DNA of 64,000 nucleotides from Blautia_A ammoniilytica. Its GTDB lineage: Bacteria; Bacillota; Clostridia; Lachnospirales; Lachnospiraceae. The notes below the pieces were generated by a model. The model was not told the origin of the DNA, did not search any database, and saw nothing but the letters and a program-made list of their open reading frames with translations. The stretch is from the NCBI RefSeq assembly GCF_025566965.1, contig NZ_JAOQJL010000008.1, forward strand, positions 59,920 to 123,919, written 5' to 3'. Shown here piece by piece: positions 40,414-50,456 of this stretch. Position 1 is the first letter of the stretch. Every line of letters begins with the position of its first letter. Position numbers and translations under genes: made by a program.

Positions 40414-41627
40414 ATGTTTTCTCCCTGCTTATAAGAACTACCTGTTACTCCTGCACTGTGAAGTCCTGCACAGGCACCGCTGGACCAGGCCCATTGAAGA
40501 TTATAGCCGCCGCAGGTGCCATCCACATCCATCAGCTCCCCTGCAAAATACAGTCCGGGACATAGCCTGGACTCCATAGTATGTGGATCGATTTCACTGG
40601 TATCAACACCGCCGGAGCATACCTGGGCCTGTTCATAGGGCAGGTATCCACACACTTCCAAGGGAAAGCGTTTTAATAAACAGGGCAGTTCTATATGACG
40701 TTTTTTTGAATAATTACAGATTACTTTGTTAAGCTTTTCAGGAAAAAGGCCGATCAGAAGTTCTCTTTCATTTTTTTGTGGACACCTTTTTTTTCGATTT
40801 TCCCAGAAACGATCCAGATCGGAAGTGTGGATTTCAGGCATAAAATCAATGCTAAGTGACACTTTTTCCTTGTTATAAAGGCTGCGGATCCCATATCGGC
40901 TGATCTGAAAAACCGGGATCCCGGAAATGCCATATTCAGTAAGCTGGACTTCTCCTTCTGCCCTATGCCTGGGGCTTCCATCAATTAGAAGAGTCACATT
41001 TGCCTGTGTCCGCACTCCTGCCCATCCGGAAAAATAGCTGCCGCTGCATTTGAAGGCTGTAAGTGCAGGCAGGGGCTTGATGATCTTATGTCCAAGTGCT
41101 GCTGCAAGCTGATAACAGCTGCCGTCAGAACCGGCAATCGCTGATGCACTGGAACCTCCGGAAAGGATCACCGCATCTGCTTCATAATGCCAGGTTTTTG
41201 TCAAAACGGTCCATTTGCCCTTTTTCTGATGCAGTTCTGTAGCCTTTTCATTTGTTTTTATTTTCACTCCCAGCCGGACAGCTTCCATGCATAGAAGTTC
41301 TGTCACACTTGATGCCTGACCGCTGCGAGGATAAATATAATTGTTTTTATTTACCGGGCAAAGACCCAGCTCTGTGAAGAAATCTAAAGTATCAGAAACA
41401 GAAAATGCTTTCCTGGCAAAAGATGAAAATTCCGGATCTGAGCCACGGTAATCCTCTGGCTTCTGGCTCAAGTTTGTAAGATTACATTTTCCATTTCCTG
41501 TAGCGGAAAGTTTCTTTCCTGGCTTATCATTTTGTTCCAGCACTGTAACACGGGCACCGGCCCTGGCAGCCATCACAGAGGCTATTAAACCGGAAGCACC
41601 GCCGCCTACAATTATCACATCTGACAT
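40410..41627 (-). CDS. NAD(P)/FAD-dependent oxidoreductase (HI0933/COG2081 type)
   Basis: 405 residues. N-terminal FAD site VIIVGGGASGLIASVMAARAG (split as GGGASG at 8-13), the family motif KLSATGNGKCNLTN near 53, and the C-terminal GELMDVDGTCGGYNLQWAWSSG. This family includes the bile-acid enzyme BaiN, but membership alone does not imply that activity. It is coupled to the second flavoprotein gene by a four-base overlap. Confidence 0.88.
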   Translation of the reverse strand: MSDVIIVGGGASGLIASVMAARAGARVTVLEQNDKPGKKLSATGNGKCNLTNLSQKPEDYRGSDPEFSSFARKAFSVSDTLDFFTELGLCPVNKNNYIYPRSGQASSVTELLCMEAVRLGVKIKTNEKATELHQKKGKWTVLTKTWHYEADAVILSGGSSASAIAGSDGSCYQLAAALGHKIIKPLPALTAFKCSGSYFSGWAGVRTQANVTLLIDGSPRHRAEGEVQLTEYGISGIPVFQISRYGIRSLYNKEKVSLSIDFMPEIHTSDLDRFWENRKKRCPQKNERELLIGLFPEKLNKVICNYSKKRHIELPCLLKRFPLEVCGYLPYEQAQVCSGGVDTSEIDPHTMESRLCPGLYFAGELMDVDGTCGGYNLQWAWSSGACAGLHSAGVTGSSYKQGENI

Positions 41628-41651
41628 AATATTCCTCAGCTATTATTGACA

Positions 41652-41685
41652 GATACCAGGAGCAAATGACTTTGATCCTGGTATC
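41652..41685. terminator. Hairpin between the PLP-enzyme and flavoprotein genes
   Basis: Perfect 10-bp arms GATACCAGGA (41652-41661) and TCCTGGTATC (41676-41685). No real T-run follows on the - strand, so termination is uncertain. Confidence 0.45.
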
Positions 41686-41699
41686 GCATTATTAATAAT

Positions 41700-42977
41700 T
41701 TAATTTAAAGAAACAAGCTTTGCATCCACAAGCTTCTGAAGAGACATCATCACTCCTAGCTTTGCATGCTCCCAGGTAAGACCTCCCTGGAAATATACGG
41801 CATATGGCGGTTTTAATGGACCGTCTGCAGACAGCTCAATAGAAGAACCCTGGACAAAGGCACCTGCTGCCATGATCACCTGGCTGTCATAGCCTGGCAT
41901 ATCCCATGGTTCAGGGGAAACATAGCTGTCTACCGGTGCAGCAGCCTGGATCCCCTGGCAAAAAGCGATCAGACCTTCCGGTGTTCCTAAAGTAACAGCC
42001 TGGATAATGTCCTGTCTGGGTTCTTTGGAATCCGGAACAACCGGAAAACCAAGCCGTTCATAAATATTGGCAGCAAACACAGCACCTTTTAATGCACCTT
42101 TTGTTACCATCGGTGCCAGGAAAAATCCCTGGTAAAATGACCGGTTTACTCCTAAGGTAGCACCTACCTCCATGCCAAGGCCAGGACATGTCATACGGTA
42201 AGAAGCATTTTCCACACATTCCTTTGTACCTGCAATATAACCGCCGATAGGCGCAAGTCCGCCGCCTGGGTTCTTGATCAGGGAACCCACCATCATATCT
42301 GCCCCTACATCACTTGGCTCAATGGTATCTACAAATTCACCATAACAGTTGTCTACCATACAGATTGCATCCGGTTTTATGGATTTTACAAAAGCGATCA
42401 GTTCTCCGATCTGCTTTACAGAAAAAGAAGGTCTTGTCTGATATCCTTTGGAGCGCTGGATCGCAACAAGCTTTGTTTTTTCGTTAATAGACTTACGGAT
42501 ATTTTCATAATCAAAGGTACCATCCGGCAAAAGATCTACCTGACGGTAAGATACCCCGTATTCCTTCAGTGAGCCTTTGGAAGGACGGATCCCGATCACT
42601 TCCTCCAATGTATCATATGGTTTTCCGGCCGGGGCTAAAAGCTCATCTCCGGGCCGAAGATTTCCAAAAAGGGCAATTGCCAGAGCATGAGTACCACAGG
42701 CGATCTGTGGCCGTACAAGGGCTGCTTCTGTATGAAAAGTATCAGCATATACCTTTTCCAGTGTATCCCGCCCATGATCGTTATAACCATAACCTGAGGA
42801 AGAACCAAAGCATTCTTCACTTACTTTATTTTTCTGCATGGCCAGAAGCACTTTCATCTGGTTATATTCTGCTGTTTTATCAAACTGTATAAAACGTTCT
42901 TTTAAACTTTCTTCTATTTCGTGGCAAAAATCATAAACTCTGGAAGAAATCCCCAGCTGTTCATAAAGCTCTTTCAT
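41700..42977 (-). CDS. Methionine gamma-lyase family PLP protein (COG4100)
   Basis: 425 residues of the fold-type I PLP enzymes formerly called aluminium resistance proteins. SGYGYNDHGRDTLEKVYADTF and RPQIACGTHALAIAL are conserved, and the PLP lysine is expected in AIQRSKGYQTRPS or VGSLIKNPGGGLAP. The reaction is not known; it is regularly found next to miaA in Clostridia, as here (overlap by four bases). Confidence 0.88.
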   Translation of the reverse strand: MKELYEQLGISSRVYDFCHEIEESLKERFIQFDKTAEYNQMKVLLAMQKNKVSEECFGSSSGYGYNDHGRDTLEKVYADTFHTEAALVRPQIACGTHALAIALFGNLRPGDELLAPAGKPYDTLEEVIGIRPSKGSLKEYGVSYRQVDLLPDGTFDYENIRKSINEKTKLVAIQRSKGYQTRPSFSVKQIGELIAFVKSIKPDAICMVDNCYGEFVDTIEPSDVGADMMVGSLIKNPGGGLAPIGGYIAGTKECVENASYRMTCPGLGMEVGATLGVNRSFYQGFFLAPMVTKGALKGAVFAANIYERLGFPVVPDSKEPRQDIIQAVTLGTPEGLIAFCQGIQAAAPVDSYVSPEPWDMPGYDSQVIMAAGAFVQGSSIELSADGPLKPPYAVYFQGGLTWEHAKLGVMMSLQKLVDAKLVSLN

Positions 42978-43918
42978 AATATTCCTCTTTCTTTACAGCA
43001 TGAAAGCATGTAATTTAATATTTCCTGGTCATTATAAGCAAATTGATCCTTGTTGACCCAGATCACATCCTGTTCTCTGCGGAACCAGGTCAACTGTCTT
43101 TTGGCAAAATGCCTTGTATCTCTTTTCAGAATACATAATGCTTCATCTAATGGATATTCACCTTCAAGGTATGCAAGGATTTCTTTATATCCAAGCCCCT
43201 GCATGGAAACCATTCCCTTATGGCAGCCCATTTTCTGAAGGTTTTCCACTTCTTTTACAAGTCCGTTTGCAAGCATTTCGTCTACGCGGGCATCAATCCG
43301 CTGATACAAAAGCTCTCTTGGCGCATTCAATACAAAATACGCCAGATTGTACGGGCTGCTCCTCTCTTTTTGCTCCTGATTATGGCTGGAGATAGGAGTT
43401 TTATTCTGATGATAAAATTCCAGTGCCCGGATGACCCGTTTTACGTTATTTTCATGGATCTCTTCTGCGCTTACAGGGTCTACTTCTTTCAGCATCTGGT
43501 GCAGATAATGACTGCCTTTTTCCTGTACCATCTGCTCCAGTTCTTTGCGATAATCGTATTCACACTGTGCCTGGGTAAAATCAATATCTCTTGTAACTGC
43601 CTGGATGTAAAATCCGGTTCCACCTACCAAAATAGGAATATGTCCATTTGCATAAATCTGAGACACGGCTTCTTTTGCCATCTGTTGAAATTTTACAATA
43701 TGAAATTCTTCATCCGGTTCCAGTACATCTACCAGGTAATGGGGCACACCATCCATTTCGCTGGGAGTGATTTTGGCAGAGCCGATATCCATATGCCGAT
43801 ACACCTGCATAGAATCTGCGGAAATGATCTCACCGCCGATTGCCTTGGCAAGGGCGATGGACAATTTTGTTTTTCCTACAGCAGTAGGGCCGGTTAAAAC
43901 CAGTAAAGGCTGCTTCAT
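42974..43918 (-). CDS. miaA: tRNA dimethylallyltransferase
   Basis: 314 residues. P-loop GPTAVGKTKLS at 9-19, ISADSMQVYRHMDIGSAK for tRNA and substrate, LVGGTGFYIQAV and the C-terminal RDTRHFAKRQLTWFR. It adds a dimethylallyl group to A37 of tRNAs reading U-starting codons. Abuts mutL (stop and start share one base). miaB, the next enzyme of the path, is often upstream of mutS in related genomes but is not in this window. Confidence 0.96.
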   Translation of the reverse strand: MKQPLLVLTGPTAVGKTKLSIALAKAIGGEIISADSMQVYRHMDIGSAKITPSEMDGVPHYLVDVLEPDEEFHIVKFQQMAKEAVSQIYANGHIPILVGGTGFYIQAVTRDIDFTQAQCEYDYRKELEQMVQEKGSHYLHQMLKEVDPVSAEEIHENNVKRVIRALEFYHQNKTPISSHNQEQKERSSPYNLAYFVLNAPRELLYQRIDARVDEMLANGLVKEVENLQKMGCHKGMVSMQGLGYKEILAYLEGEYPLDEALCILKRDTRHFAKRQLTWFRREQDVIWVNKDQFAYNDQEILNYMLSCCKERGIL

Positions 43919-45927
43919 TATATGATCCTCTTAAATTTCTTTTCTATCTCTGTTTTTGTCATGGAAATGATGGTTGGCCGGCCATGAGGACAATGATAAG
44001 GATTGTTAAGAGTCAGCAGCTGGTCGATCAGCTGGTCAGCCTCCTGGAAGGACAGTTTGTTATTTCCTTTCACTGCTGATTTGCAGGCCATAGTAGCTAG
44101 CCTTGCTGCAAAAATATTCAATGCATCCTTTTCCCCTTCTCCTGCCAGGTTATCTAGCATTTCCAGGAAAAGATCTTCCTCGGAAAATCCGTACAGGTCT
44201 GCCGGTACTGCGCTGATACTATATTCACGGCCGCCAAAGGGCTCGATCTCAAATCCTGCTTTTTCAAAAAACTCCCGGTTTGCCAAAAGACTTGCTTCCT
44301 CTTCCAGACTAAGGCTTACGATCAGCGGAGGGCTAAGATATTGGGAATGTGTTTCCTGTTCTTTAAATTGTTTTACAAAACGTTCGTAATTTACTTTTTC
44401 ATGGGCGGCGTGCTGGTCAATGATGAAAAAACGATCATCAAATTCTACCAGCCAATAGGTTTCAAACAGCTGGCCGATCAGCCGGTGACGACTTCTGGAT
44501 TCAGGTGCCAACAGTTTTTCCTCAAACAACTCCAGTTGTTTAGGAGCCTCCTGCTCTTGCTTTAGGATTTCCGACTCCAATGTTTTGTGGGCTGAAATAT
44601 TTATGGCTGAATCAGATATTTCCTGCGTTTTCAGTTTTTGCGTTTTGGATTCCTGTATTTTCGGCTCCTGCTTGTCAATAGGATCGGTTGTATTTGCAGA
44701 TGATTCTTCTTTATGAAGATTTCCGCTGAAAAGAGCTTCTTCTGCCTTTGTAAATGTGTTGCTTTTATAAACCGGAAGTTCTTCATAAAGTCGATCCTTC
44801 TGAACAACCGGATGTATATTTTGCTGCATCTGAGTCAGCCTTTTTGTTTCAAAGGGCTCAGGAATGTCTTTTCGTTCTACGATTGTTTTTGCTTTGGCAG
44901 CAGTTTCCTCAGGACCTGGTGAGACCTTTGGGATCATTTCCCTGTGAGTCAGTACATTTCTCACTGCTTCATAAATGCAATCATATACTTCAGGTCCTCT
45001 TGCAAAACGGACTTCCATTTTCCTTGGATGAACATTAACATCCAGATCATTTCCTGTCATCTGGATATGAAGAGAGACAAATGGAAATTTGTGCTGCATA
45101 AGAAAGCCTTTATAAGCATCTTCTATTGCTTTTGCAATAATATTATTTTTTACATATCTGCCATTAATATAATAATTTTCAAAAGAACGGGTGCCTCTGG
45201 ATATTTCAGGCTTTCCCACATATCCCTGGATCTTCAGAAAATCATTTTCGTAAGATACCTCTAAAAGCGCCCGGGCAATATCCCGTCCATAAACATTATA
45301 GATCACATCTTTAACATTATAATTTCCAGAAGTATGCAGCTTAACCTGTTTATTCTGAATATACTTAAATGAGATCTCCGGGTGGGAAAGTGCCAGCTGC
45401 TCCATTAATGAAGAAATGTAATTTCCTTCTGCTGCATCGGATTTCAGGAATTTGCTTCTGGCAGGGGTATTATAAAACAGATTTCTTACAAGAAATGTAG
45501 TACCTTCCGGAGCACCCATTTCTTCCATAGATTGCTCTGCCCCTCCTTCGATCACATAACGGACTCCGCTTAATGCAGACGGAGTTTTTGTGATCAGTTC
45601 CACCTGAGAAACTGCTGCAATACTGGAAAGAGCCTCTCCACGGAATCCGAGAGAGGCAATGTTTTCCAGATCTTCTACTTTTTCAATTTTGCTGGTGGCA
45701 TGACTTAAAAACGCAACCGGAACCTGATCTGCTTCCATGCCGCTTCCATTGTCTGTGATGCGGATCAGCCGTTTCCCACCGTCTGCAATCTCAACCGTCA
45801 CAGCAGTAGCACCTGCATCAATGGCATTTTCTACAAGCTCCTTTACTACGGAAGAAGGGCGCTCCACCACTTCTCCGGCTGCGATCTTATCTATGGTATG
45901 TTTATCTAAAACTGCTATTTTTCTCAA
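43918..45927 (-). CDS. mutL: DNA mismatch repair protein MutL
   Basis: 669 residues. GHKL ATPase domain at the start (ELVENAIDAGA, ITDNGSGM, SLGFRGEALSSIAAV), then a linker of low complexity with Gln, Lys and Glu repeats (about 340-470), and the C-terminal nicking domain with DQHAAHEKVNYE, the metal-binding endonuclease motif, and CPHGRP. The presence of that motif means strand choice does not rely on MutH. Six bases separate it from mutS. Confidence 0.96.
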   Translation of the reverse strand: MRKIAVLDKHTIDKIAAGEVVERPSSVVKELVENAIDAGATAVTVEIADGGKRLIRITDNGSGMEADQVPVAFLSHATSKIEKVEDLENIASLGFRGEALSSIAAVSQVELITKTPSALSGVRYVIEGGAEQSMEEMGAPEGTTFLVRNLFYNTPARSKFLKSDAAEGNYISSLMEQLALSHPEISFKYIQNKQVKLHTSGNYNVKDVIYNVYGRDIARALLEVSYENDFLKIQGYVGKPEISRGTRSFENYYINGRYVKNNIIAKAIEDAYKGFLMQHKFPFVSLHIQMTGNDLDVNVHPRKMEVRFARGPEVYDCIYEAVRNVLTHREMIPKVSPGPEETAAKAKTIVERKDIPEPFETKRLTQMQQNIHPVVQKDRLYEELPVYKSNTFTKAEEALFSGNLHKEESSANTTDPIDKQEPKIQESKTQKLKTQEISDSAINISAHKTLESEILKQEQEAPKQLELFEEKLLAPESRSRHRLIGQLFETYWLVEFDDRFFIIDQHAAHEKVNYERFVKQFKEQETHSQYLSPPLIVSLSLEEEASLLANREFFEKAGFEIEPFGGREYSISAVPADLYGFSEEDLFLEMLDNLAGEGEKDALNIFAARLATMACKSAVKGNNKLSFQEADQLIDQLLTLNNPYHCPHGRPTIISMTKTEIEKKFKRII

Positions 45928-45933
45928 TATTTA

Positions 45934-48729
45934 TCACCATCTGTTCTTGATCTTGTTCTGAAGATTGTAAAGTGTATTCAACGCTTCCATAGGAGTCAGA
46001 TTTCCGATGTCTATGGATTTTAATTCCTCAATGATATCATTATCCTGTACTGTATCAAATAAAGACATTTGTGCCATATCTACCTGATCATAAACAACTT
46101 TCTGTTTTTTCTTTGGGGCTGTAAGATCCTTTACTGCGGCTGTAATATCTGCATCGCTTAATTCTTCTACCAGTTCTTTAGCACGCTGGATCACAGGCTC
46201 CGGTACGCCGGCAAGCTTGGCTACCTGGATACCATAACTTTTATCAGCTCCCCCTTTTACGATCTTTCGGAGGAATACAATATCATCCCCCTTTTCTTTG
46301 ACTGCAATACAGTAATTATTCACACCTGAGATCTTGCCTTCCAGTTCGGTAAGCTCATGGTAATGAGTAGCAAACAGCGTTTTTGCACCGCACAGTTTTG
46401 TATTGCTGATATGCTCGATCACAGCCCAGGCAATTGCCAGCCCATCAAAGGTGCTGGTTCCTCTTCCAATCTCATCCAGGATCAGCAAACTCTTGGAGGT
46501 TGCATTCCGCAGGATATTAGCAACCTCTGTCATCTCTACCATAAAGGTACTTTGACCGCTGGCCAGGTCATCAGAAGCCCCCACTCTGGTAAATATCCGG
46601 TCAACAATCCCGATGGAGGCTTTCTGAGCTGGAACAAAGCAGCCAATCTGTGCCATCAGCACGATCAGTGCAGTCTGTCTCATATAAGTAGATTTACCCG
46701 CCATATTGGGGCCGGTAATAATGGAGATCCTCTTTTTATGATTGTCCAGGAAAGTATCATTGGCAATAAACATGTCATTTTCAATCACACGTTCCACCAC
46801 TGGATGGCGTCCGTTTTTAATGTCAATGATCCCATTTTCGCTTACCTTGGGGCGCACATAATTATTCCGTTCTGCTACAAGTGCAAGAGATGCAAAAACA
46901 TCCAGGGCGGCTACAGCCTTGGCAGTACGCTGGATACGTACCACTTCATTTCCAACTTTATCCCTTACATCAGAAAACAGCTGGTATTCCAAAGCATAAA
47001 GCTTGTCCTCTGCACCAAGGATCACATCTTCCAGGTCTTTTAATTCCTGTGTAATGTAGCGCTCGGCATTTACCAGGGTCTGTTTGCGGATGTAATTCTC
47101 AGGCACAAGTTCTTTAAAGGTATTGGTTACTTCCAGAGAATATCCGAATACTCGGTTATATTTGATCTTTAAGGATTTGATCCCGGTACGCTCCCGCTCT
47201 CTTGCTTCCAGTTCTCCCAGCCATTTCTTGCCATCTGTACGGGCTGTGCGGAATTTATCTACATCCGGATTATATCCTTCCCGGATGATGCCGCCTTCCT
47301 TCTGGGCAAGTGGTGGATCTTCGATAATGGCACTTTTGATCAGGCCTGTTACATCTTCCAGATCATCCATATCTTCGTAAATCCTCTTTATGATAGGAGC
47401 ATCAAAATCCTTCAGAATCTGCCTGATATAGGGGATCATCTCCAAAGAGGATGCAAAGGCTACCAGATCTCTGGGATTTGCTGATTTATAACTGATCCGG
47501 CTGATCAGTCGTTCAAGATCATAAATTGGATTAAGGTATTCACGGATCTCATCACGCAGCATAGGCTTTTCTTTCAGCTCTTCCACTGCCATAAGCCGGT
47601 TGTTGATCTCATCTACATCGATCAGCGGCTGCTCCACATAAGAGCGAAGCGTCCTTGCCCCCATAGCTGTCCGGGTTTTGTCCAGTACCCATAAAAGGGA
47701 TCCCCGCTTCTGTTTTTCACGCAGGGTTTCCACAAGCTCCAGATTGCGGCGGCTGGAACTGTCGATCAGCATATATTTCTCAGCAGTGTAGGGATGAATA
47801 CTGGTCATTTGGGATAAAGCTGTCTTCTGTGTTTCTTTCAGATAAAGAAAAAGCGAACCAGCGGCAATGACGCCGCTTTCATAATCTGCGATTCCAAGGC
47901 CATCCAGCGTATTCACGTGAAAATGATCCTTTAATACGCGTTTACAGGATTCATCGTCAAAATACCATGAATCCAGAGAAAAAATACAGATTCCCAGTCG
48001 ATTCTTCAGGTCATCTGTATCTATTCCGCTCATATAAAATGCATCGTTACAGATGATCTCAGCAGGTACAAATTTATTGATTTCATCCAACAGCTTCTGA
48101 GGCTTATCTACTTCTGTGAGGAAACAGTCGCCGGTAGTAACATCTGCAATAGCACAGCCAAAATGGTCTTCAATAGAAACAATAGACATAAGATAATTAT
48201 TCTTTGTTTCATCCAAGGCCTGTGCATCCAGTGTAGTGCCAGGTGTAACGATCCGTATTACTGCACGCTTTACCAGTCCTTTGGCAAGCTTTGGATCTTC
48301 CACCTGTTCGCAGATGGCCACTTTATGTCCACGCTCGATCAGACGGTTTATGTAGGTTTCTGCTGCATGAAAGGGAATCCCGCACATAGGTGCCCGTTCT
48401 TCCAGTCCGCAGTCCTTTCCGGTGAGGGTTAGTTCCAGTTCCTTTGAAACCATTATGGCATCATCAAAGAACATTTCGTAAAAATCTCCCAATCTGTAAA
48501 AAAGGACACAGTCCTTGTACTCTTCCTTAGTTTTACAGTACTCACGCATCATTGGCGATAATATGGGAGTATTGGCCAAAACCCCTGTGTTTATGCGGGT
48601 TTTGGGCTTCTCTGAAGCTGTTTTGACCCATATATTACCCATATCTGTATTCGAACTGGTATTCTGGGTTGGTTTCTCTGTTGGCAATTTAATTTCCTCT
48701 TTCTGTATAGTTTTCTGAGAACTTTGCAT
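45934..48729 (-). CDS. mutS: DNA mismatch repair protein MutS with N-terminal extension
   Basis: 931 residues. Mismatch-recognition GDFYEMFFDDA near 81-91, Walker A TGPNMAGKSTYMRQ near 625, LLILDEIGRGTSTFDG further on, and a C-terminal SLFD motif region. The MutS homology begins near residue 57 (LSPMMREY). The first 55 residues, Thr/Lys/Asn-rich, come from DNA that overlaps the integrase 3' end by 41 bases and contains integrase-site-like repeats. The native start was probably at or near TTG/L51 (LANTPILSPMM), which aligns with MutS starts elsewhere; the actual start is uncertain. Confidence 0.93.
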   Translation of the reverse strand: MQSSQKTIQKEEIKLPTEKPTQNTSSNTDMGNIWVKTASEKPKTRINTGVLANTPILSPMMREYCKTKEEYKDCVLFYRLGDFYEMFFDDAIMVSKELELTLTGKDCGLEERAPMCGIPFHAAETYINRLIERGHKVAICEQVEDPKLAKGLVKRAVIRIVTPGTTLDAQALDETKNNYLMSIVSIEDHFGCAIADVTTGDCFLTEVDKPQKLLDEINKFVPAEIICNDAFYMSGIDTDDLKNRLGICIFSLDSWYFDDESCKRVLKDHFHVNTLDGLGIADYESGVIAAGSLFLYLKETQKTALSQMTSIHPYTAEKYMLIDSSSRRNLELVETLREKQKRGSLLWVLDKTRTAMGARTLRSYVEQPLIDVDEINNRLMAVEELKEKPMLRDEIREYLNPIYDLERLISRISYKSANPRDLVAFASSLEMIPYIRQILKDFDAPIIKRIYEDMDDLEDVTGLIKSAIIEDPPLAQKEGGIIREGYNPDVDKFRTARTDGKKWLGELEARERERTGIKSLKIKYNRVFGYSLEVTNTFKELVPENYIRKQTLVNAERYITQELKDLEDVILGAEDKLYALEYQLFSDVRDKVGNEVVRIQRTAKAVAALDVFASLALVAERNNYVRPKVSENGIIDIKNGRHPVVERVIENDMFIANDTFLDNHKKRISIITGPNMAGKSTYMRQTALIVLMAQIGCFVPAQKASIGIVDRIFTRVGASDDLASGQSTFMVEMTEVANILRNATSKSLLILDEIGRGTSTFDGLAIAWAVIEHISNTKLCGAKTLFATHYHELTELEGKISGVNNYCIAVKEKGDDIVFLRKIVKGGADKSYGIQVAKLAGVPEPVIQRAKELVEELSDADITAAVKDLTAPKKKQKVVYDQVDMAQMSLFDTVQDNDIIEELKSIDIGNLTPMEALNTLYNLQNKIKNRW
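48576..48644. other. Probable integrase attachment region at the 5' end of mutS
   Basis: CCAAAACCC (48576-48584) and GGGTTTTGG (48597-48605) are perfect inverted arms around 12 bases. Nearby, ACCCATAT occurs twice with an 11-bp period (48626-48633 and 48637-48644). Core-type inverted arms plus arm-type direct repeats beside an integrase 3' end are what an att junction would show. The core sequence has not been located elsewhere in the window. Confidence 0.45.
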
Positions 48730-49954
48730 ATTCCTTTTTCATAAATTCATCCTCAATATGGGTGTAATAATGCGTCATCCTAATATCTGCATGGCCTACT
48801 ATTTTGGCAGTAGTTTCGGCTGGAATTCCTGACTGTATGCAACGTGTAATAAATGTGTGCCGGAACATGTGAAGATGAATATTTAATAGCACAGGCATTC
48901 TCTTTTCCAGTTCAGCAAGTTTTTTTTCATTTGCATTTATTTTATCCATGATTCTTCTACATTCTTTACTTGCATCGTTAGGCGTATATGCTTTGCCGTT
49001 GCAGGTGGTAAATATCAGATCTGGATACATCGTTAATAAACTGTTTTCTTCTCCCCAGTGCTTACATTGCTTTTTATCAGCCATTTGTTTTGATTTCCAC
49101 ATGAGAAGTGCTTCTGAAACTTGTTCTGACAAAGGAACATTTCTGCAGCTTTTGCTTTGTTTTGGGGTCGTTATTTGTATAACAAATTTATGTTCCGGAA
49201 GAGGATTCCCATCATTGTCATAATATATGGAAACCTGGTTCAGAGTTTTATTGATATGGATTAATTTATTATCAAAATCAATATCTGCCCATGTAAGAGC
49301 ACAGGCCTCCCCGATGCGCATTCCTGTATGTATTAATAGATAAAATAGTTCATAATATCTTGTATCTTTACATGCCTTAAAAAAAGTTTCTGATTGAGTT
49401 ACACTTATGCATTGCATATCTTTTTTAACATCATATGATGCCGGTGCATAATCCCTGGCAGGTAGTTTTATATCCTGGACTGGATTTGATGGTATCATTT
49501 TACTATCAAAAGCTTTTTGGAACATCAGTTTCAATATTGTAAGTGAATGAACGACAGTGGCGCGTTTATAGCCTTCATTCTGTAAACTTTTGATTACACT
49601 GAGAATATTATCAGGTTTTACCTCAATCATCTTGAAGTATCCAATATACTCCCTTAACCTTTCATATCCATTGACGTAATTGTTAATAGTAGTATTTTTC
49701 TTACTATGGATAACGTAAAGTTCCATCCATTTGTTGTACCACTGGGATACAGTTATACTGAGATCATAACCTGCGATTCCATAACTTTTGCCTTCCAAAT
49801 ATGCACTCCGTGTTTTTTTTAGCTTTTGAAGGTTTGTTGCATACAAAGATACATATTTTCCTGTGCCTTGATTGTATATTCGAGTTTCATATCTGCCATC
49901 TTTACGCTGGCGTATTCCTTTTCCTAATTCCTTTCCATTTATTCCTTTTCCCAT
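48689..49954 (-). CDS. Tyrosine integrase of an integrated element
   Basis: 421 residues. An N-terminal AP2-like arm-binding part (GKELGKGIRQRKDGRYETRIY), a SAM-like core-binding domain, and the catalytic domain with Arg (THTGMRIGEA, read as IHTGMRIGEACAL), the lysine region TTPKQSKSCRNVP, HMFRHTFITR, GHADIRMTHYY with the nucleophilic Tyr. It resembles Tn916/phage integrases of Lachnospiraceae. ATG 49954 with TTAGGAG and the promoter at 49983-50011 define the start; an earlier in-frame ATG lies at the promoter. It reads towards mutS, and no excisionase is visible. Confidence 0.9.
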   Translation of the reverse strand: MGKGINGKELGKGIRQRKDGRYETRIYNQGTGKYVSLYATNLQKLKKTRSAYLEGKSYGIAGYDLSITVSQWYNKWMELYVIHSKKNTTINNYVNGYERLREYIGYFKMIEVKPDNILSVIKSLQNEGYKRATVVHSLTILKLMFQKAFDSKMIPSNPVQDIKLPARDYAPASYDVKKDMQCISVTQSETFFKACKDTRYYELFYLLIHTGMRIGEACALTWADIDFDNKLIHINKTLNQVSIYYDNDGNPLPEHKFVIQITTPKQSKSCRNVPLSEQVSEALLMWKSKQMADKKQCKHWGEENSLLTMYPDLIFTTCNGKAYTPNDASKECRRIMDKINANEKKLAELEKRMPVLLNIHLHMFRHTFITRCIQSGIPAETTAKIVGHADIRMTHYYTHIEDEFMKKEYAKFSENYTERGN

Positions 49955-49982
49955 GTTTTCTCCTAAAACACAACTCGACAGT

Positions 49983-50011
49983 ATAATAACATGCCCCAAA
50001 AAGAGTTTCAA
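49983..50011 (-). promoter_or_regulatory. Integrase promoter
   Basis: On the - strand: TTGAAA (50006-50011), 17-bp spacer, TATTAT (49983-49988). The start codon lies about 28 bp downstream of the -10 box. Confidence 0.65.
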
Positions 50012-50125
50012 GACATGATTTTACAATCCAATATCTGCTGAACCGACTTTTTGTCGAACTACTATTTCTATGGCAGAAGTATTTGTATAGCCCTTATAAC
50101 GCATAAATAGTCAAGACCACCCGCT

Positions 50126-50456
50126 ATTGTTCTGATTTCCACCCACATTGTTTCTGATATTGAATATATCGCAACTCGTAATGCGATTATGAAAGCTGGA
50201 AAAAATTATTGATGTGGGAACGACAAACGAGTTGGTAAAACAAATCGCGGGTAAAGTATGAAGTTGTGTGGTTCCTGCTCATAAGATGATGGACTATGAA
50301 ATGCGTCTGCGGATTATCAATCAGCGTGGCGAGGACAATAATCAAATATCTATCCGTTATCTTGCAGATCATTCTGAGGTAGAGGGTTCGATTCCTGCGG
50401 AACCGCGTTTGGAAGATTTGTATTTATGGCTGTTTCCACAAGAAGTACATGGATAA
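50126..50456 (+). pseudogene. C-terminal remnant of an ABC transporter ATPase
   Basis: The + strand reads VLISTHIVSDIEYIATRNAI, the H-loop region of an ABC ATPase, but a frameshift after MKAGK and an in-frame TGA after QIAGKV break it; the tail (MMDYEMRLRIINQRGEDN… to LEDLYLWLFPQE) ends at 50456. Walker A and B are gone. Together with 50012-50125, which shows no gene, it fills the gap between the integrase and the next locus. Orientation is opposite to its neighbours. Confidence 0.75.

Noticed and set aside
50187..50372. Minus-strand small gene opposite the ATPase remnant
   Set aside because: It is the complement of coding-derived sequence and has no start signals.
50380..50405. tRNA T-arm-like sequence GGTTCGATTCC
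   Set aside because: It codes for part of the ABC ATPase remnant, and no acceptor or anticodon arms can be drawn around it.
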